Notes: a model not told the origin generated them from the sequence alone. 64,000 bases of DNA from Campylobacter sp. RM5004 (GCF_022369455.1 NZ_CP059599.1:1516409-1580408), one strand, 5' to 3'. Counted from the first letter of the stretch, positions 26,609 to 35,540 are shown. Translations and numbers: made by a program.

Positions 26609-27527
26609 ATATAGATTAATAACTAGAAGTGATATGGATGGACTTGTATGTGCTGTATTATTAAAGCACATGGATTTAATTAGCGATATTAAATTCGTTC
26701 ATCCTAAAGATATGCAAGATGGCACAATAGAAATTACAAGCAATGATATAGTAACAAACTTGCCGTATTGCCCTAATGCACATTTAGTATTTGATCATCA
26801 TGAAAGCGAAAGTATTAGAAATGGTAAAGCTGATAATCATATTATAATACCTGATGCACCAAGTGCTGCTAGAGTTGTGTATGATTATTACACTAAACAA
26901 GGCGTAGAATTCCCTAAAGAATGGGATGATATGATGGTTGCAGTTGATAAAGCTGATAGCGCACAATTTTTAATGGAAGATGTGCTTGAGCCTAAAGGTT
27001 GGGAATTTTTAAGCTTTTTAATGGATAGTAGAACTGGTCTTGGAAGATTTCACGACTTTAGAATAAGCAACTATAACCTTATGATGGATTTAATTGATTA
27101 TTGCAAAAATCACAAAATTGAAGATATTATGAAATTACCTGATGTTGTTGAAAGAAGTGATTTGTATAAAAAATACGAAAATGAATTTAAAGAACAATTA
27201 AAAAGATGTTCTAAAGTTTATAAAAATCTAGTTGTATTAGACTTAAGCAAAGAAGAGATTATTTATCCAGGCAATCGCTTTATGATTTATGCGCTTTATC
27301 CAGAATGCAATATCTCTATTCATAAAATCTTAGGCTTTAGAGGTCAAAATATGGTTTATGCAACAGGTAAGAGCATATTCAATAGAACTAGCAAAACAAA
27401 CATCGGAGAGCTAATGCTAAAATACGGCGGAGGCGGACACGAAGCAGCAGGCACTTGCCAAGTATCTCACGAAGATGCCGAAAAAGTTTTAAACGAACTA
27501 ATAGCAAAAATCAACGCAGACGGCTAA
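26601..27527 (+). CDS. DHH-family phosphoesterase
   Basis: Protein of 308 aa with SDMDGLVCAVLL at the N-terminus, the metal-binding DHH motif VFDHHES near residue 70, and a C-terminal DHHA1 domain with GGGGHEAAGTCQV. The family includes NrnA-type oligoribonucleases/pAp phosphatases and exopolyphosphatase-like enzymes; which substrate applies cannot be told from sequence. It overlaps the preceding CNNM gene by 8 bases, so they are probably co-expressed. Confidence 0.8.
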   Translation: MNKYRLITRSDMDGLVCAVLLKHMDLISDIKFVHPKDMQDGTIEITSNDIVTNLPYCPNAHLVFDHHESESIRNGKADNHIIIPDAPSAARVVYDYYTKQGVEFPKEWDDMMVAVDKADSAQFLMEDVLEPKGWEFLSFLMDSRTGLGRFHDFRISNYNLMMDLIDYCKNHKIEDIMKLPDVVERSDLYKKYENEFKEQLKRCSKVYKNLVVLDLSKEEIIYPGNRFMIYALYPECNISIHKILGFRGQNMVYATGKSIFNRTSKTNIGELMLKYGGGGHEAAGTCQVSHEDAEKVLNELIAKINADG

Positions 27528-27535
27528 TAATCACA

Positions 27536-27564
27536 ATTCCTATTTGAGAATTTCAAATAGGAAT
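27536..27564. terminator. Repeat-derived hairpin after the DHH gene
   Basis: Twelve-bp arms ATTCCTATTTGA (27536-27547) and TCAAATAGGAAT (27553-27564) around GAATT. The sequence is two half-copies of the dispersed repeat in inverted orientation. Confidence 0.6.
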
Positions 27565-27705
27565 CTAAATTACTTTACTTTTATAATAATTTATATTGTA
27601 TCTTCACTATATACTAACAAACAATATAGTTTCTTATCAATATCGATATTAGCTTTTTAAACAAAAAAATAATTTTTCATTTGTTTATAGTTTAAAAGTT
27701 ACCAT

Positions 27706-27720
27706 AAACAAACGAAATTT
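27706..27720 (+). repeat. AAACAAACGAAATTT motif at the 3' side of a specificity gene
   Basis: The same 15 bases recur at 47765 (and 14 of them at 47731), in both cases just downstream of an hsdS-type gene. Here it also forms a 9-bp inverted pair with 27680-27688. Confidence 0.45.
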
Positions 27721-27743
27721 AGTATCAAAAGTAATAAATTAAA

Positions 27744-28832
27744 TCATATAAACTTTAAAATTTCTTTTGATATTGTTTTTAGTATCGCACTAGCAAAATC
27801 ATTTATAAATTTAAAGTCTATTTGTTTATTTTTTGAAGGTAATACGATATATTCGTTTTTTACTTTTTCCCAACTACCCTTATTGTCCCAATTGTATTTT
27901 CTCATAACTTTAGAAATAGAACTTACAAAAAACAAACTTTCATTTTCATTTAATACCCTAACTTGATATTTTATAGCATAAGCATCTTGAAATATTGTAA
28001 AATCTTTGCTTTGATAAAAAACTGGACATTCTCCATTAGAAGCAATAGATATAACATTTTTCAAAATTGTAGTATCTACCATTGGCACATAAACACTTAG
28101 TCCTTGATTTTGAGTTGTTGAAGTAAGTGCAGGTAACACGAACTCACCTTGCTTATATTTCGGTAAATAGGAGCCTTTATAGCTCAACTTATTTGTTTTT
28201 ATTTTTTCAAATAAACTACCTAGCCTATAATCATTCCAAACAATACAACCGCTCTTAAAATCTTTTAAAGCTTTTGCTTCATCGCTCGTTAAGTTCATAT
28301 CTAATTTTTTGTCAGCTAAGTATTTTTTTACTTGTGATAGACCTAATCGCCTAATTTCACTCATAAAATCACCAATAAAACTTAAATTAATTCCACTATT
28401 ATCTATTGGTAGCTTTACAATGCTTTCATTAAATATTTTATCTACATCTCTAACCAAAACAGATAATAATTTTGATTTTTGATGATTAAGTATTGTGGTA
28501 AAAAAATGTGCCATATTTTCATTAATTTGAAATTTACAATCAATTTTTCTAACAAATTGACCTGCATACCACTTTCTTTTTCTATAAAAAAAGTCCATTT
28601 GTAATAAACCTAAACTCCAACTTTTGGCATTGTTTAAATTAGAATCATTTACAAATCCAGTACTTTGCAAAATTCCTTGGTTTTGTGATGTTCTAGTGAT
28701 GTAATCGTATTCGTTGCCGCTAACAAGCTTGTCTTTATTAAAACTTTTTGTCGCATTTATACTAAATAAATCACCTAATTTATATTCAGCCCACTTAACG
28801 CTTTTTAAACCATCATTAAGTGGGCTTAGAGC
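27744..28832 (-). CDS. Specificity (HsdS-like) domain read in the -1 frame of the nuclease-methylase gene
   Basis: An open frame of 362 codons carrying a type I/IIB specificity module. It opens ALSPLNDGLKSVKWAEYKLGDLFSI, a typical target-recognition-domain start, and later repeats the form WNDYRLGSLFEKI, so there are two half-domains. No ATG, GTG or TTG occurs in frame until a TTG at 28670, which would cut about 54 residues off the first domain. The frame joins the upstream methylase ORF at an A AAA AAG heptamer followed by a stem-loop, so I infer expression by -1 frameshifting. A simple frameshift mutation is the alternative. Confidence 0.7.
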   Translation of the reverse strand, partial: ALSPLNDGLKSVKWAEYKLGDLFSINATKSFNKDKLVSGNEYDYITRTSQNQGILQSTGFVNDSNLNNAKSWSLGLLQMDFFYRKRKWYAGQFVRKIDCKFQINENMAHFFTTILNHQKSKLLSVLVRDVDKIFNESIVKLPIDNSGINLSFIGDFMSEIRRLGLSQVKKYLADKKLDMNLTSDEAKALKDFKSGCIVWNDYRLGSLFEKIKTNKLSYKGSYLPKYKQGEFVLPALTSTTQNQGLSVYVPMVDTTILKNVISIASNGECPVFYQSKDFTIFQDAYAIKYQVRVLNENESLFFVSSISKVMRKYNWDNKGSWEKVKNEYIVLPSKNKQIDFKFINDFASAILKTISKEILKFI

Positions 28833-28838
28833 TTTTTT
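28788..28838 (-). other. Candidate programmed -1 frameshift signal (slippery heptamer plus stem-loop)
   Basis: On the minus strand, A AAA AAG (28838-28832) lies in the methylase reading phase, one codon before its TAA stop. Five bases later begins a perfect 11-bp stem: AGCCCACTTAA (28826-28816) with TTAAGTGGGCT (28798-28788), around a 17-base loop. After a -1 slip the next codons are GCT CTA AGC, open into the specificity domain. The same heptamer and a similar spacer drive E. coli dnaX frameshifting. No strong Shine-Dalgarno-like enhancer is seen upstream. Confidence 0.7.
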
Positions 28839-30859
28839 AACAATTCTTCATCTTTAATAATATTTATTATCTCCCACGATAAAAAATCGCCAATTGTTTT
28901 TACAAAATCTTCTAATTTTGGTATAGTGTCAACTGGGGCTACTTGATTCCAATCAGCTCCATTTTCTGGATCTATTGTACTTTCATAGTACTCATTTGCA
29001 CTAAAAATTTTAAGCTTTGTTTTGCCAAACCTAACTAAATCTACCAATTCTTGGTATCTAACTTTTGCATTATCAATATCAATTAAATTTGAATTTGATT
29101 TTTTACGAGCATTTCTTGAATATCCATCGTTTGAAAAGTCAATAAACTTTACAACTTCATCTTTTTCATGTTTTTCGCCTACTCTAAATACATAAACATA
29201 TGTTTGCACGCTTGATTTTCCTACAAATAAATCATTTGGCATTTTAATGCTTGCTATTAGAGTATTATTTTTTAATATCTCTTTGTTATATTCTATTGCT
29301 TTTCCACTACCTGCAGAACCTTGAATTATAACCGACGCATAACCTTTGCTCATCATAGATAATGCTTGTTTTACAAATATCATTCCACATCCATCTGCTG
29401 AATATGGTGGGTTTAAAACGAAAGCTGTTGCAGGGAATTTTTCTCCTTGTTTATTAAATTCATACTCTCCATTAAAATCATATAAAGAATCCTTATTTAA
29501 TATATTAGAACTTCCATCTCCCATCAAAATCATATTTAAAATAGCAAGCATATAAATTTCAGGTAAAACTTCTAAACCTAAAAGTTGTTCAGCTTTAATC
29601 TGGGCTATTTTTTTAGCTAATTCATCAGGGGATTTTATGTTTTCTTTTGCATTATTTATCATTTCATTCATAGCAGCGACTAAAAGCCCAGCTGAACCAG
29701 TAGCAAAATCCCAAACATAAGAATTCATATCAACTCTTGCTAATTTTGCTAAAAGCGTTGCAACGTATGGTGGTGTTAAAACAACATCATTTAATTTATC
29801 TTGTGTGAAACCAAGCCAATTATACATTTCATTAAATAACTTGCCCGTAAAATCAGTGCTTAGATTAACTTTATAATAAAAACCTAATTCATCTACAATC
29901 TTAACAAATATTCTTCTTATTTGACTTTCTCCATCTTTTACTTTGTTTAAATTTTCATTAGTTAAAAGATTTTCAAAAGCTCTTAAAATAAAGTCTTTTT
30001 TATCTTGCGGAATGCTTCTTTTATCTAAAAAAGCTTTGATTTTTCTTAGTATTATATCGCCGTCTTGATTACCTAATTCTGACAAAGATTTTAAATCTTT
30101 TTTATCAAGTGGAGCAACCCCACTAGCTCCTAAAGTAGCCATAATGGTAGCTACTACTAAATAAACTCTATCTTTTTCTGATATACCCTTTTCATTTGAA
30201 TATATATGCTTATTTAAGTTTTTAATAATACTATTTAACTCTTGCTCTCGCTTAATCCTTAAAGCCTCTATTTCGTCATCGTTTAGATTGAGATTATCAC
30301 AATCTTTTATAAAATCATCAAAATGAGTTTTTTGTAAAAATGATAAATCAGTGTATTTTCCAATCTCTTGTCCTATACCAAAATTATCTTTTGATACCAA
30401 ATATACTCCTATTTCATGACTCAACTTATCTAAATATTTATAACCTGTAACTCCGATTGCTATGATTTTTTCATAATTTGTGTGTTCTAGCAAGGCATTT
30501 GCATAATGAATAGCACCATTTACTGCATAATTTTTTATGTTATTAAATTGAAAAACACCATTTTCATCTTTATTAAAAACATTATTTTGTTTATCTAATT
30601 TTACTAATTTGTCTTTATAACCCTTATACTCTATAAGGATTGGATAGAAGTTTCCAAATTTATCTTTTAATAATAATTTTGCATCAGGTCTATTCCCCCC
30701 GCCCATTCCACTTTTTGAATAGTATTCATTTAAAGCATAATCTACTTGAGTATTTAAACTTTCTTGCTCTAGCTTATAATCAAGCCCATAGTTTTTAAGC
30801 CAATTATTAACCATATCAGCGATATTTGGTTCTACTGATTGAATTTTTATTTTTGCCAT
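28826..30859 (-). CDS. Nuclease-methylase subunit of a type IIB/IIG-like restriction system
   Basis: Protein of 677 aa, larger than ordinary HsdM. The N-terminus carries a PD-(D/E)XK-like nuclease site, RPDAKLLL...PILIEYKG (P58-D59, E77-x-K79). The N6-adenine methylase core follows: motif I DFATGSAG (384-391) and motif IV NPPY (483-486). The architecture recalls BcgI subunit A, where cleavage and methylation share one chain and a separate subunit gives specificity. No separate hsdR lies alongside. The ATG follows TAGGAG. The ORF ends at a candidate frameshift signal that would fuse it to the specificity domain (1038 aa in total). Confidence 0.82.
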   Translation of the reverse strand: MAKIKIQSVEPNIADMVNNWLKNYGLDYKLEQESLNTQVDYALNEYYSKSGMGGGNRPDAKLLLKDKFGNFYPILIEYKGYKDKLVKLDKQNNVFNKDENGVFQFNNIKNYAVNGAIHYANALLEHTNYEKIIAIGVTGYKYLDKLSHEIGVYLVSKDNFGIGQEIGKYTDLSFLQKTHFDDFIKDCDNLNLNDDEIEALRIKREQELNSIIKNLNKHIYSNEKGISEKDRVYLVVATIMATLGASGVAPLDKKDLKSLSELGNQDGDIILRKIKAFLDKRSIPQDKKDFILRAFENLLTNENLNKVKDGESQIRRIFVKIVDELGFYYKVNLSTDFTGKLFNEMYNWLGFTQDKLNDVVLTPPYVATLLAKLARVDMNSYVWDFATGSAGLLVAAMNEMINNAKENIKSPDELAKKIAQIKAEQLLGLEVLPEIYMLAILNMILMGDGSSNILNKDSLYDFNGEYEFNKQGEKFPATAFVLNPPYSADGCGMIFVKQALSMMSKGYASVIIQGSAGSGKAIEYNKEILKNNTLIASIKMPNDLFVGKSSVQTYVYVFRVGEKHEKDEVVKFIDFSNDGYSRNARKKSNSNLIDIDNAKVRYQELVDLVRFGKTKLKIFSANEYYESTIDPENGADWNQVAPVDTIPKLEDFVKTIGDFLSWEIINIIKDEELLKKL

Positions 30860-31034
30860 ACTTACTCCTATAATAATTCAAATTTATTATAAAAATTATT
30901 TTACAAGCTATAAAGCTAAAATATTTTAATTTTATAATGTTATGAGTTTAACAAATAGTCTAAAACAATCAAGCTAAAATAAACTATTTACTATAACATT
31001 TTTATGAAGTTTAATGAGCTACCACAAAAATCCT

Positions 31035-31052
31035 AATTCCTATTTCAAATTC
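31035..31052 (-). repeat. Dispersed repeat, exact copy
   Basis: AATTCCTATTTCAAATTC on the plus strand; left arm of the hairpin. Confidence 0.85.
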
Positions 31053-31084
31053 CAAGATTTTTTCAAGAATTTGAAATAGGAATT
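31035..31084. terminator. Hairpin of two exact inverted repeat copies
   Basis: Eighteen-bp perfect arms, 31035-31052 and 31067-31084, each an exact copy of the dispersed repeat, with a 14-base loop. It sits after the lipoprotein gene and before the restriction gene, where it would separate the two transcripts. A third partial copy follows at 31086-31097, across the lipoprotein stop. Confidence 0.7.
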
Positions 31085-31085
31085 T
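31067..31085 (+). repeat. Dispersed 19-bp repeat, exact copy
   Basis: Exact GAATTTGAAATAGGAATTT; right arm of the hairpin. Confidence 0.85.
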
Positions 31086-31092
31086 GAAATTC

Positions 31093-31533
31093 CTATTTAA
31101 CCTTTACAGGATATAGCGAAGGGTATTCGTAGATTTTCCACTCGCCGTTTTCGTTGTGTAAAATTACATCTTTACTGAATTTATGCTGCTGTATTTTATA
31201 GTTTGTATCAACTTGTACCACAGCTATTTCGCTACTTTTATTCTTCTTAGTAAAGCTCATTTCAATAGTATCATCATTACCCTTGTAATCATAATCTATA
31301 AAAATCATATCCTTACCTTTATCTTGAAACTTCTTAAAATAATCTACATTATTCTTTTTTGCAAGAAGTTTTGAAGCTTCATTCATTTTTCCAGCTTCAC
31401 ATAAAAGCACAAAATCCTTAACCACCATTTCAGGCTCTTTTTTCTCGTTACCGCAAGCACTTAAAATAAGTGCTGCAGTAACTAAAGAAGAAGCCATAAA
31501 ACTTAAAATTATATTAGCATCTTTATTTTTCAT
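31093..31533 (-). CDS. Small lipoprotein (DUF4878-like)
   Basis: Protein of 146 aa with a lipoprotein signal peptide: a hydrophobic run, then lipobox LILSACGN, so it is probably anchored in a membrane facing the periplasm. The mature part (MVVKDFVLLCEAGKMNEASKLL..., ending in ENGEWKIYEYP) resembles DUF4878/NTF2-like lipoproteins. The ATG at 31533 follows the cytochrome fusion stop by four bases, so it is the last gene of that operon. Its role in respiration is unknown. Confidence 0.65.
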   Translation of the reverse strand: MKNKDANIILSFMASSLVTAALILSACGNEKKEPEMVVKDFVLLCEAGKMNEASKLLAKKNNVDYFKKFQDKGKDMIFIDYDYKGNDDTIEMSFTKKNKSSEIAVVQVDTNYKIQQHKFSKDVILHNENGEWKIYEYPSLYPVKVK

Positions 31534-31537
31534 CAAC

Positions 31538-33574
31538 TCAACCTATCAACATATCTGCAAATGCATAAATTATCAAGAACAGAAAAATTAGTCCAGTAAA
31601 TAGCATTAAAAATCCAACAACTCTTGCAAAATAAAAATACTTAGCAAAAGAATTGCTTTCATTTTTAAGGCTCTCTAATTTTCCACTAGCCTTAAGCCTT
31701 GCATACCATTCAGGTCTATCGTGCTTTAATTCTTCTTCTGTTAATTCTCCACTAAATATAACCATATCCATTGGGAATCTATCAGCTCTAAAGTGAGTAT
31801 TAAAGAAGTGAACTGCAAAAATAAATCCAGTAGCTAAAAGTGCTTCATCAGAATGCACAAGTGTTGCAAGATTTAGCATAAAGCCAGGTAAAATCTTTGT
31901 AAATTCAACCGGAAACCACAATACAAGCCCACTAAATCCTATAATAAACATACCCCAAAATACTGCTATATAATCAAACTTCTCCCAGTAAGTAAATCTA
32001 TCAAACTTAGGTCTTTCACCTTTACCAATAAACCATTTAAAGTGAGCTACAACGTCTCTTAAGTCTTGCATTCTAGGCATTAAACTATCAGGTCCAAATA
32101 ATTTTGCTAAGAATAATTTAAAGCTTAGTTTTCCATTAGCATCACGAATAGCGTCACGCTTAATCCAAGAATTATAAATTACTTCAGCAATATGGCTTAA
32201 GAACACTGCTATCATAATAAATGCACTAAAATGGTGTATCTTAGTAGCCATTACAATTCCACCCATCATATCAATCATAGTTTGCGCCCAAGGAGCTGTA
32301 TAGAACTTTTGTGGTAAACCACTAAAGCTAAGCCCTAAGAAGCTTGAAGCTACGAAGAAATGTTGAATTCTATGCAATGTACTAAAGCGTTTAATATTTA
32401 CCTTATCTTTATGCATTTTTTCTTTTGCTGCACGCCACTCATCTTTATATTTAATACTCATATAAATTAGTTTCATACTCCACAAGAACGTGTGTAAGCC
32501 AAAGAATGCAAATACAGATATAACAAGCCCTGTCATAAACACATAAGCCCAATAAAGCAATGGGAAATTCTCTTTATCTGTATGGTCAGCATGAGCTATA
32601 AAATCACTAAAGTTAGCATTAGCACCTTCATGGCACTTTTCACAAGTTTTGATTTTTGCTTCATCATAAAGTGTTGATTTTTTATCTTCAGGTTTATGAA
32701 TATTGTGTGCTCCATGGCAGTCAAAACAAGCTGCTATTTTTTTACTCTCACCATCTTGTGCTAAAAGCATAGCTTTACCATGGAATGTTTCATGATAATG
32801 CTTTTGTTCTTTTTCGTGGCAACTTCCACATTTAACATCACTTAATTTTTTAACAGCTAAAGAAGTTAATTGTTGTTTATCATGCACGTTATGACAATCC
32901 GAACATGATGGAGATTTTTCTCTTGGATTTGTCCTTTTATCATGAACGCTTCCGCTAAACTCAGATTTAACTTCTTTATGACAGCTTGAGCAGTTATTAT
33001 TTACATTATCTTTATCATTTGCTAATTCATTGATTTTTCCACTATCACCATGACAATCTCTACAAGCAGGAAGATTACCAAATCTTAGATTTTTATGTAA
33101 CTCATCTTTAAAGCTACTAACTTCACTACCTTCATGCCAGCTATTTATATCATAGCTTTTTACAAGTGGTTTAATTCCGCCTTTTTCAATAGGTCTTGCA
33201 CTAAGAATCCAGCTTTCAATTCCATCAAGCATTACACGAACATTTGTATAGCCTAATTTTTGTGCTTTTAAAGCTGCATCAGAGCTTGCATAACACATTC
33301 TATTTAAACAATAAAAAATAATCTTAGCATCTTTATTGCTAGGTAATAAACTTACCCATTCAGGAGTATTAATAAAAATAGAGCCCTTTAAATAGCCGTA
33401 TTTTATTCTTTCTTCTTTTGTGTTTGCATCAAATATATAAACATCTTTTTTACCTAATTCTTTTTCTACATCAGCCATAGATATGGGAATTACCCCATCA
33501 ACTACTGCAAAATCGCCTTCTGATGCAAAAAGGTTAAAGCTTAAAAAGATGGCAAAAATAAGTCTTAACAACAT
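31538..33574 (-). CDS. Rhodanese - six-haem cytochrome c - cytochrome b fusion protein
   Basis: Protein of 678 aa with three parts. After a signal peptide (about 1-17) comes a rhodanese domain (residues 20-130, cysteines C89 and C94 in FYCLNRMC). A periplasmic cytochrome part follows with six CXXCH sites at C171, C195, C224, C249, C283 and C311. The C-terminus (345-678) is a membrane cytochrome b/formate-dehydrogenase-gamma-like domain with several helices and histidines (KIHHFSAF, HFFNTHF). It likely oxidises menaquinol and passes electrons to the adjacent octahaem enzyme. The rhodanese part suggests handling of sulfur. The combined role is inference. Confidence 0.75.
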   Translation of the reverse strand: MLLRLIFAIFLSFNLFASEGDFAVVDGVIPISMADVEKELGKKDVYIFDANTKEERIKYGYLKGSIFINTPEWVSLLPSNKDAKIIFYCLNRMCYASSDAALKAQKLGYTNVRVMLDGIESWILSARPIEKGGIKPLVKSYDINSWHEGSEVSSFKDELHKNLRFGNLPACRDCHGDSGKINELANDKDNVNNNCSSCHKEVKSEFSGSVHDKRTNPREKSPSCSDCHNVHDKQQLTSLAVKKLSDVKCGSCHEKEQKHYHETFHGKAMLLAQDGESKKIAACFDCHGAHNIHKPEDKKSTLYDEAKIKTCEKCHEGANANFSDFIAHADHTDKENFPLLYWAYVFMTGLVISVFAFFGLHTFLWSMKLIYMSIKYKDEWRAAKEKMHKDKVNIKRFSTLHRIQHFFVASSFLGLSFSGLPQKFYTAPWAQTMIDMMGGIVMATKIHHFSAFIMIAVFLSHIAEVIYNSWIKRDAIRDANGKLSFKLFLAKLFGPDSLMPRMQDLRDVVAHFKWFIGKGERPKFDRFTYWEKFDYIAVFWGMFIIGFSGLVLWFPVEFTKILPGFMLNLATLVHSDEALLATGFIFAVHFFNTHFRADRFPMDMVIFSGELTEEELKHDRPEWYARLKASGKLESLKNESNSFAKYFYFARVVGFLMLFTGLIFLFLIIYAFADMLIG

Positions 33575-33590
33575 ATTTTATCCTTTCACG

Positions 33591-33614
33591 AAGGCTAGGA
33601 AAATCCCTAGCCTT
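33591..33614 (-). terminator. Hairpin between mccA-like and fusion genes
   Basis: AAGGCTAGG (33591-33599) pairs with CCTAGCCTT (33606-33614) around six bases, in the 40-base gap between two genes that otherwise look like one operon. It may attenuate transcription or stabilise the upstream mRNA. Confidence 0.6.
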
Positions 33615-35540
33615 TTATTTCTTACCATCTAATAACTCTTGAGCTTGTTGTGCATAAACTAATGCTTCATTTATTAATTTTAGAGCATATTTTGGACCAT
33701 GCACACCCCAGCTGCCGTCTTTTTCAATTTTTTCATAAATTGTTCTTGCTTCTTTTGTAAGTAGAATAATTTCAGCTTTAACTTTTGTGCTTAAATTATC
33801 CATTTTTGCTTGTTCTCTATCAATTTTGCGAATTGCAAGCTCAAGTTTTTTAAATCCTTCTTTAACAGGTAATTGCCACTCCATAACCTTATCATAGATT
33901 TGCTCTTGGTCTGTAAAGTGTAATTCTTTTGGTAAAGTTGATTGAACTGCACTATGGCATCCACTAGCCCCAGGCCCAACAAGATTTACATCACTCCAGC
34001 TAGTTCTTCCACAACTCCACATTAAATCAACGAAGAATTTTCCATCTTTTCTAGCAATTGTCCAACCCTTAGTATTTTGTGGATCTCTTGGCTTGCCTGC
34101 TGGTGGATTTAGAGTTTTTGCGTCTTTATCTACATAAATCTTCCAAATATGACTTGCACGAACGTTATCAAATCCACCTTTATCAGGGTTTTGAACGCTT
34201 GCAAAGTTTTCACAACTCATCATATTTGGCATATGACAACCTGTACAATTATCTTTTGAGTGTGCTCCGCCGTATTTAAACATATCAGCTTGAGTTTCGT
34301 GGCAATCACTACAAGTTTTCTTAAGCCCTACTTTTGTATATGGATCTTTCCAATCGTTTGCAGTAACTTCGTGTGGATCATGGCAAGTTGAACATCTCAT
34401 ACCTTTATCATAGTGCATTGTGTTATACATTTGTGAGCCTTCTGTTCCACAAGATGGACATGCTGATTTAAAGTAGCTATTAAATGGCTTTCTTGGATCA
34501 ATCTTAGCGTCTTCACTATCATAAGCAAATCTTTGATGACATCTTTCGCAGTTACTTGGCATACCAGCACCCCTTGCTCCATAAAGGTGAGCTCCTGCTC
34601 CGTGGCATTCTTCACAGCTAATTCCTTTAGAAATTGCGTGTTTTCTAAGTTCATCTTTATTACCGATTGCTGCTAAAAATTCTTCTTTAGATTTAAAGTC
34701 AAATTTAAAGCTATGGCAAACTTCACAATATGCAGATGCAGGTTGAAACATCATCTTTTCTTTATAAGTAGAACCATAAGAGTTAATTCCCCAAACGCTT
34801 GAAGTTTGTTTGCCAAAATCTTCTAATTTTGTAGGGAAATTTGGAGAAAATTCAGCTATTTTTTTCGCTACTTCAGGTGTAAGTGATTCAACCCAAAGGC
34901 GTGAGAATTGATTACCACCAGCAACCATTTTACCTGTTCCATCAGCTAATTTTCCATCTTCAATGTGATAAGTTCCACGAACCAACCACTTATCAATAAA
35001 ACCATATTTTGTTCTAGGAGTTCCTACGATAACGAATACATCATCAGCTTCAACACCTTTAGGTAAAATTGTAGCTTCGCTGCTTCCATACATAGGCTTT
35101 TTAGGATCTCCTCCTGCTTCTTCTAGCTCATCAGGGAAGCGAATAACTTTTGAGTGGCGTGAGCGTTGCCAAGCTTCATATTGTGCAGGGTGGCACTCTC
35201 CACATTTTTTAGGACCAACGAATTTGTTTGGATAATCTAAAATACTTTCCATACCTAAGCGATATGTAATTGAAGCACCATGTCCTTTGTCTTTTTCATA
35301 GTTTGCTGCACCACCAAATTCTACGAATTCTTCTTGGCGATTTGAAATAGAATATTTTCCTACTAATCTGCCTTCTTTTTCGTATTTAAACATAGGGTGG
35401 CGATCTTTTAAAAACTCTATAAAATCAGTTTCTTGATTAACATAATCATGAAGAGTTCTAGGTTCTATACCATCAGCTTGCGGCGTAACACCAAATAGCA
35501 TTGAGCTAATACAGGCACTAAGCACCAATAATCGTTTCAT
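33615..35540 (-). CDS. mccA: Octahaem cytochrome c, MccA/SirA-type sulfite reductase
   Basis: Periplasmic protein of 641 aa with a signal peptide (about 1-22). Seven CXXCH sites start at C113, C272, C309, C331, C383, C410 and C432. An eighth, unusual haem site is C510-X17-C528-H529. Seven normal plus one long CXnCH motif is the hallmark of MccA, the Wolinella sulfite reductase whose long motif needs a dedicated haem lyase. Non-haem cysteines C361, C364 and C443 are candidates for the Cu(I) ligands found in MccA. It would reduce sulfite to sulfide. Tetrathionate reductase or hydroxylamine oxidoreductase-like enzymes are alternatives but lack the CX17CH. Confidence 0.75.
   Translation of the reverse strand: MKRLLVLSACISSMLFGVTPQADGIEPRTLHDYVNQETDFIEFLKDRHPMFKYEKEGRLVGKYSISNRQEEFVEFGGAANYEKDKGHGASITYRLGMESILDYPNKFVGPKKCGECHPAQYEAWQRSRHSKVIRFPDELEEAGGDPKKPMYGSSEATILPKGVEADDVFVIVGTPRTKYGFIDKWLVRGTYHIEDGKLADGTGKMVAGGNQFSRLWVESLTPEVAKKIAEFSPNFPTKLEDFGKQTSSVWGINSYGSTYKEKMMFQPASAYCEVCHSFKFDFKSKEEFLAAIGNKDELRKHAISKGISCEECHGAGAHLYGARGAGMPSNCERCHQRFAYDSEDAKIDPRKPFNSYFKSACPSCGTEGSQMYNTMHYDKGMRCSTCHDPHEVTANDWKDPYTKVGLKKTCSDCHETQADMFKYGGAHSKDNCTGCHMPNMMSCENFASVQNPDKGGFDNVRASHIWKIYVDKDAKTLNPPAGKPRDPQNTKGWTIARKDGKFFVDLMWSCGRTSWSDVNLVGPGASGCHSAVQSTLPKELHFTDQEQIYDKVMEWQLPVKEGFKKLELAIRKIDREQAKMDNLSTKVKAEIILLTKEARTIYEKIEKDGSWGVHGPKYALKLINEALVYAQQAQELLDGKK

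Noticed and set aside
28670-28670. TTG at 28670 as the real start of the specificity gene
   Set aside because: It would remove the conserved first part of the target-recognition domain, and it has no suitable ribosome site in view; kept only as an alternative.
30695-30700. C6 run near the start of the nuclease-methylase gene as a phase-variation tract
   Set aside because: Only six bases and then broken by G; too short to slip like the G9 tracts.
27744-30859. Insertion sequence or transposase as the source of the frameshift signal
   Set aside because: No transposase-like residues; both frames read as restriction-modification domains.
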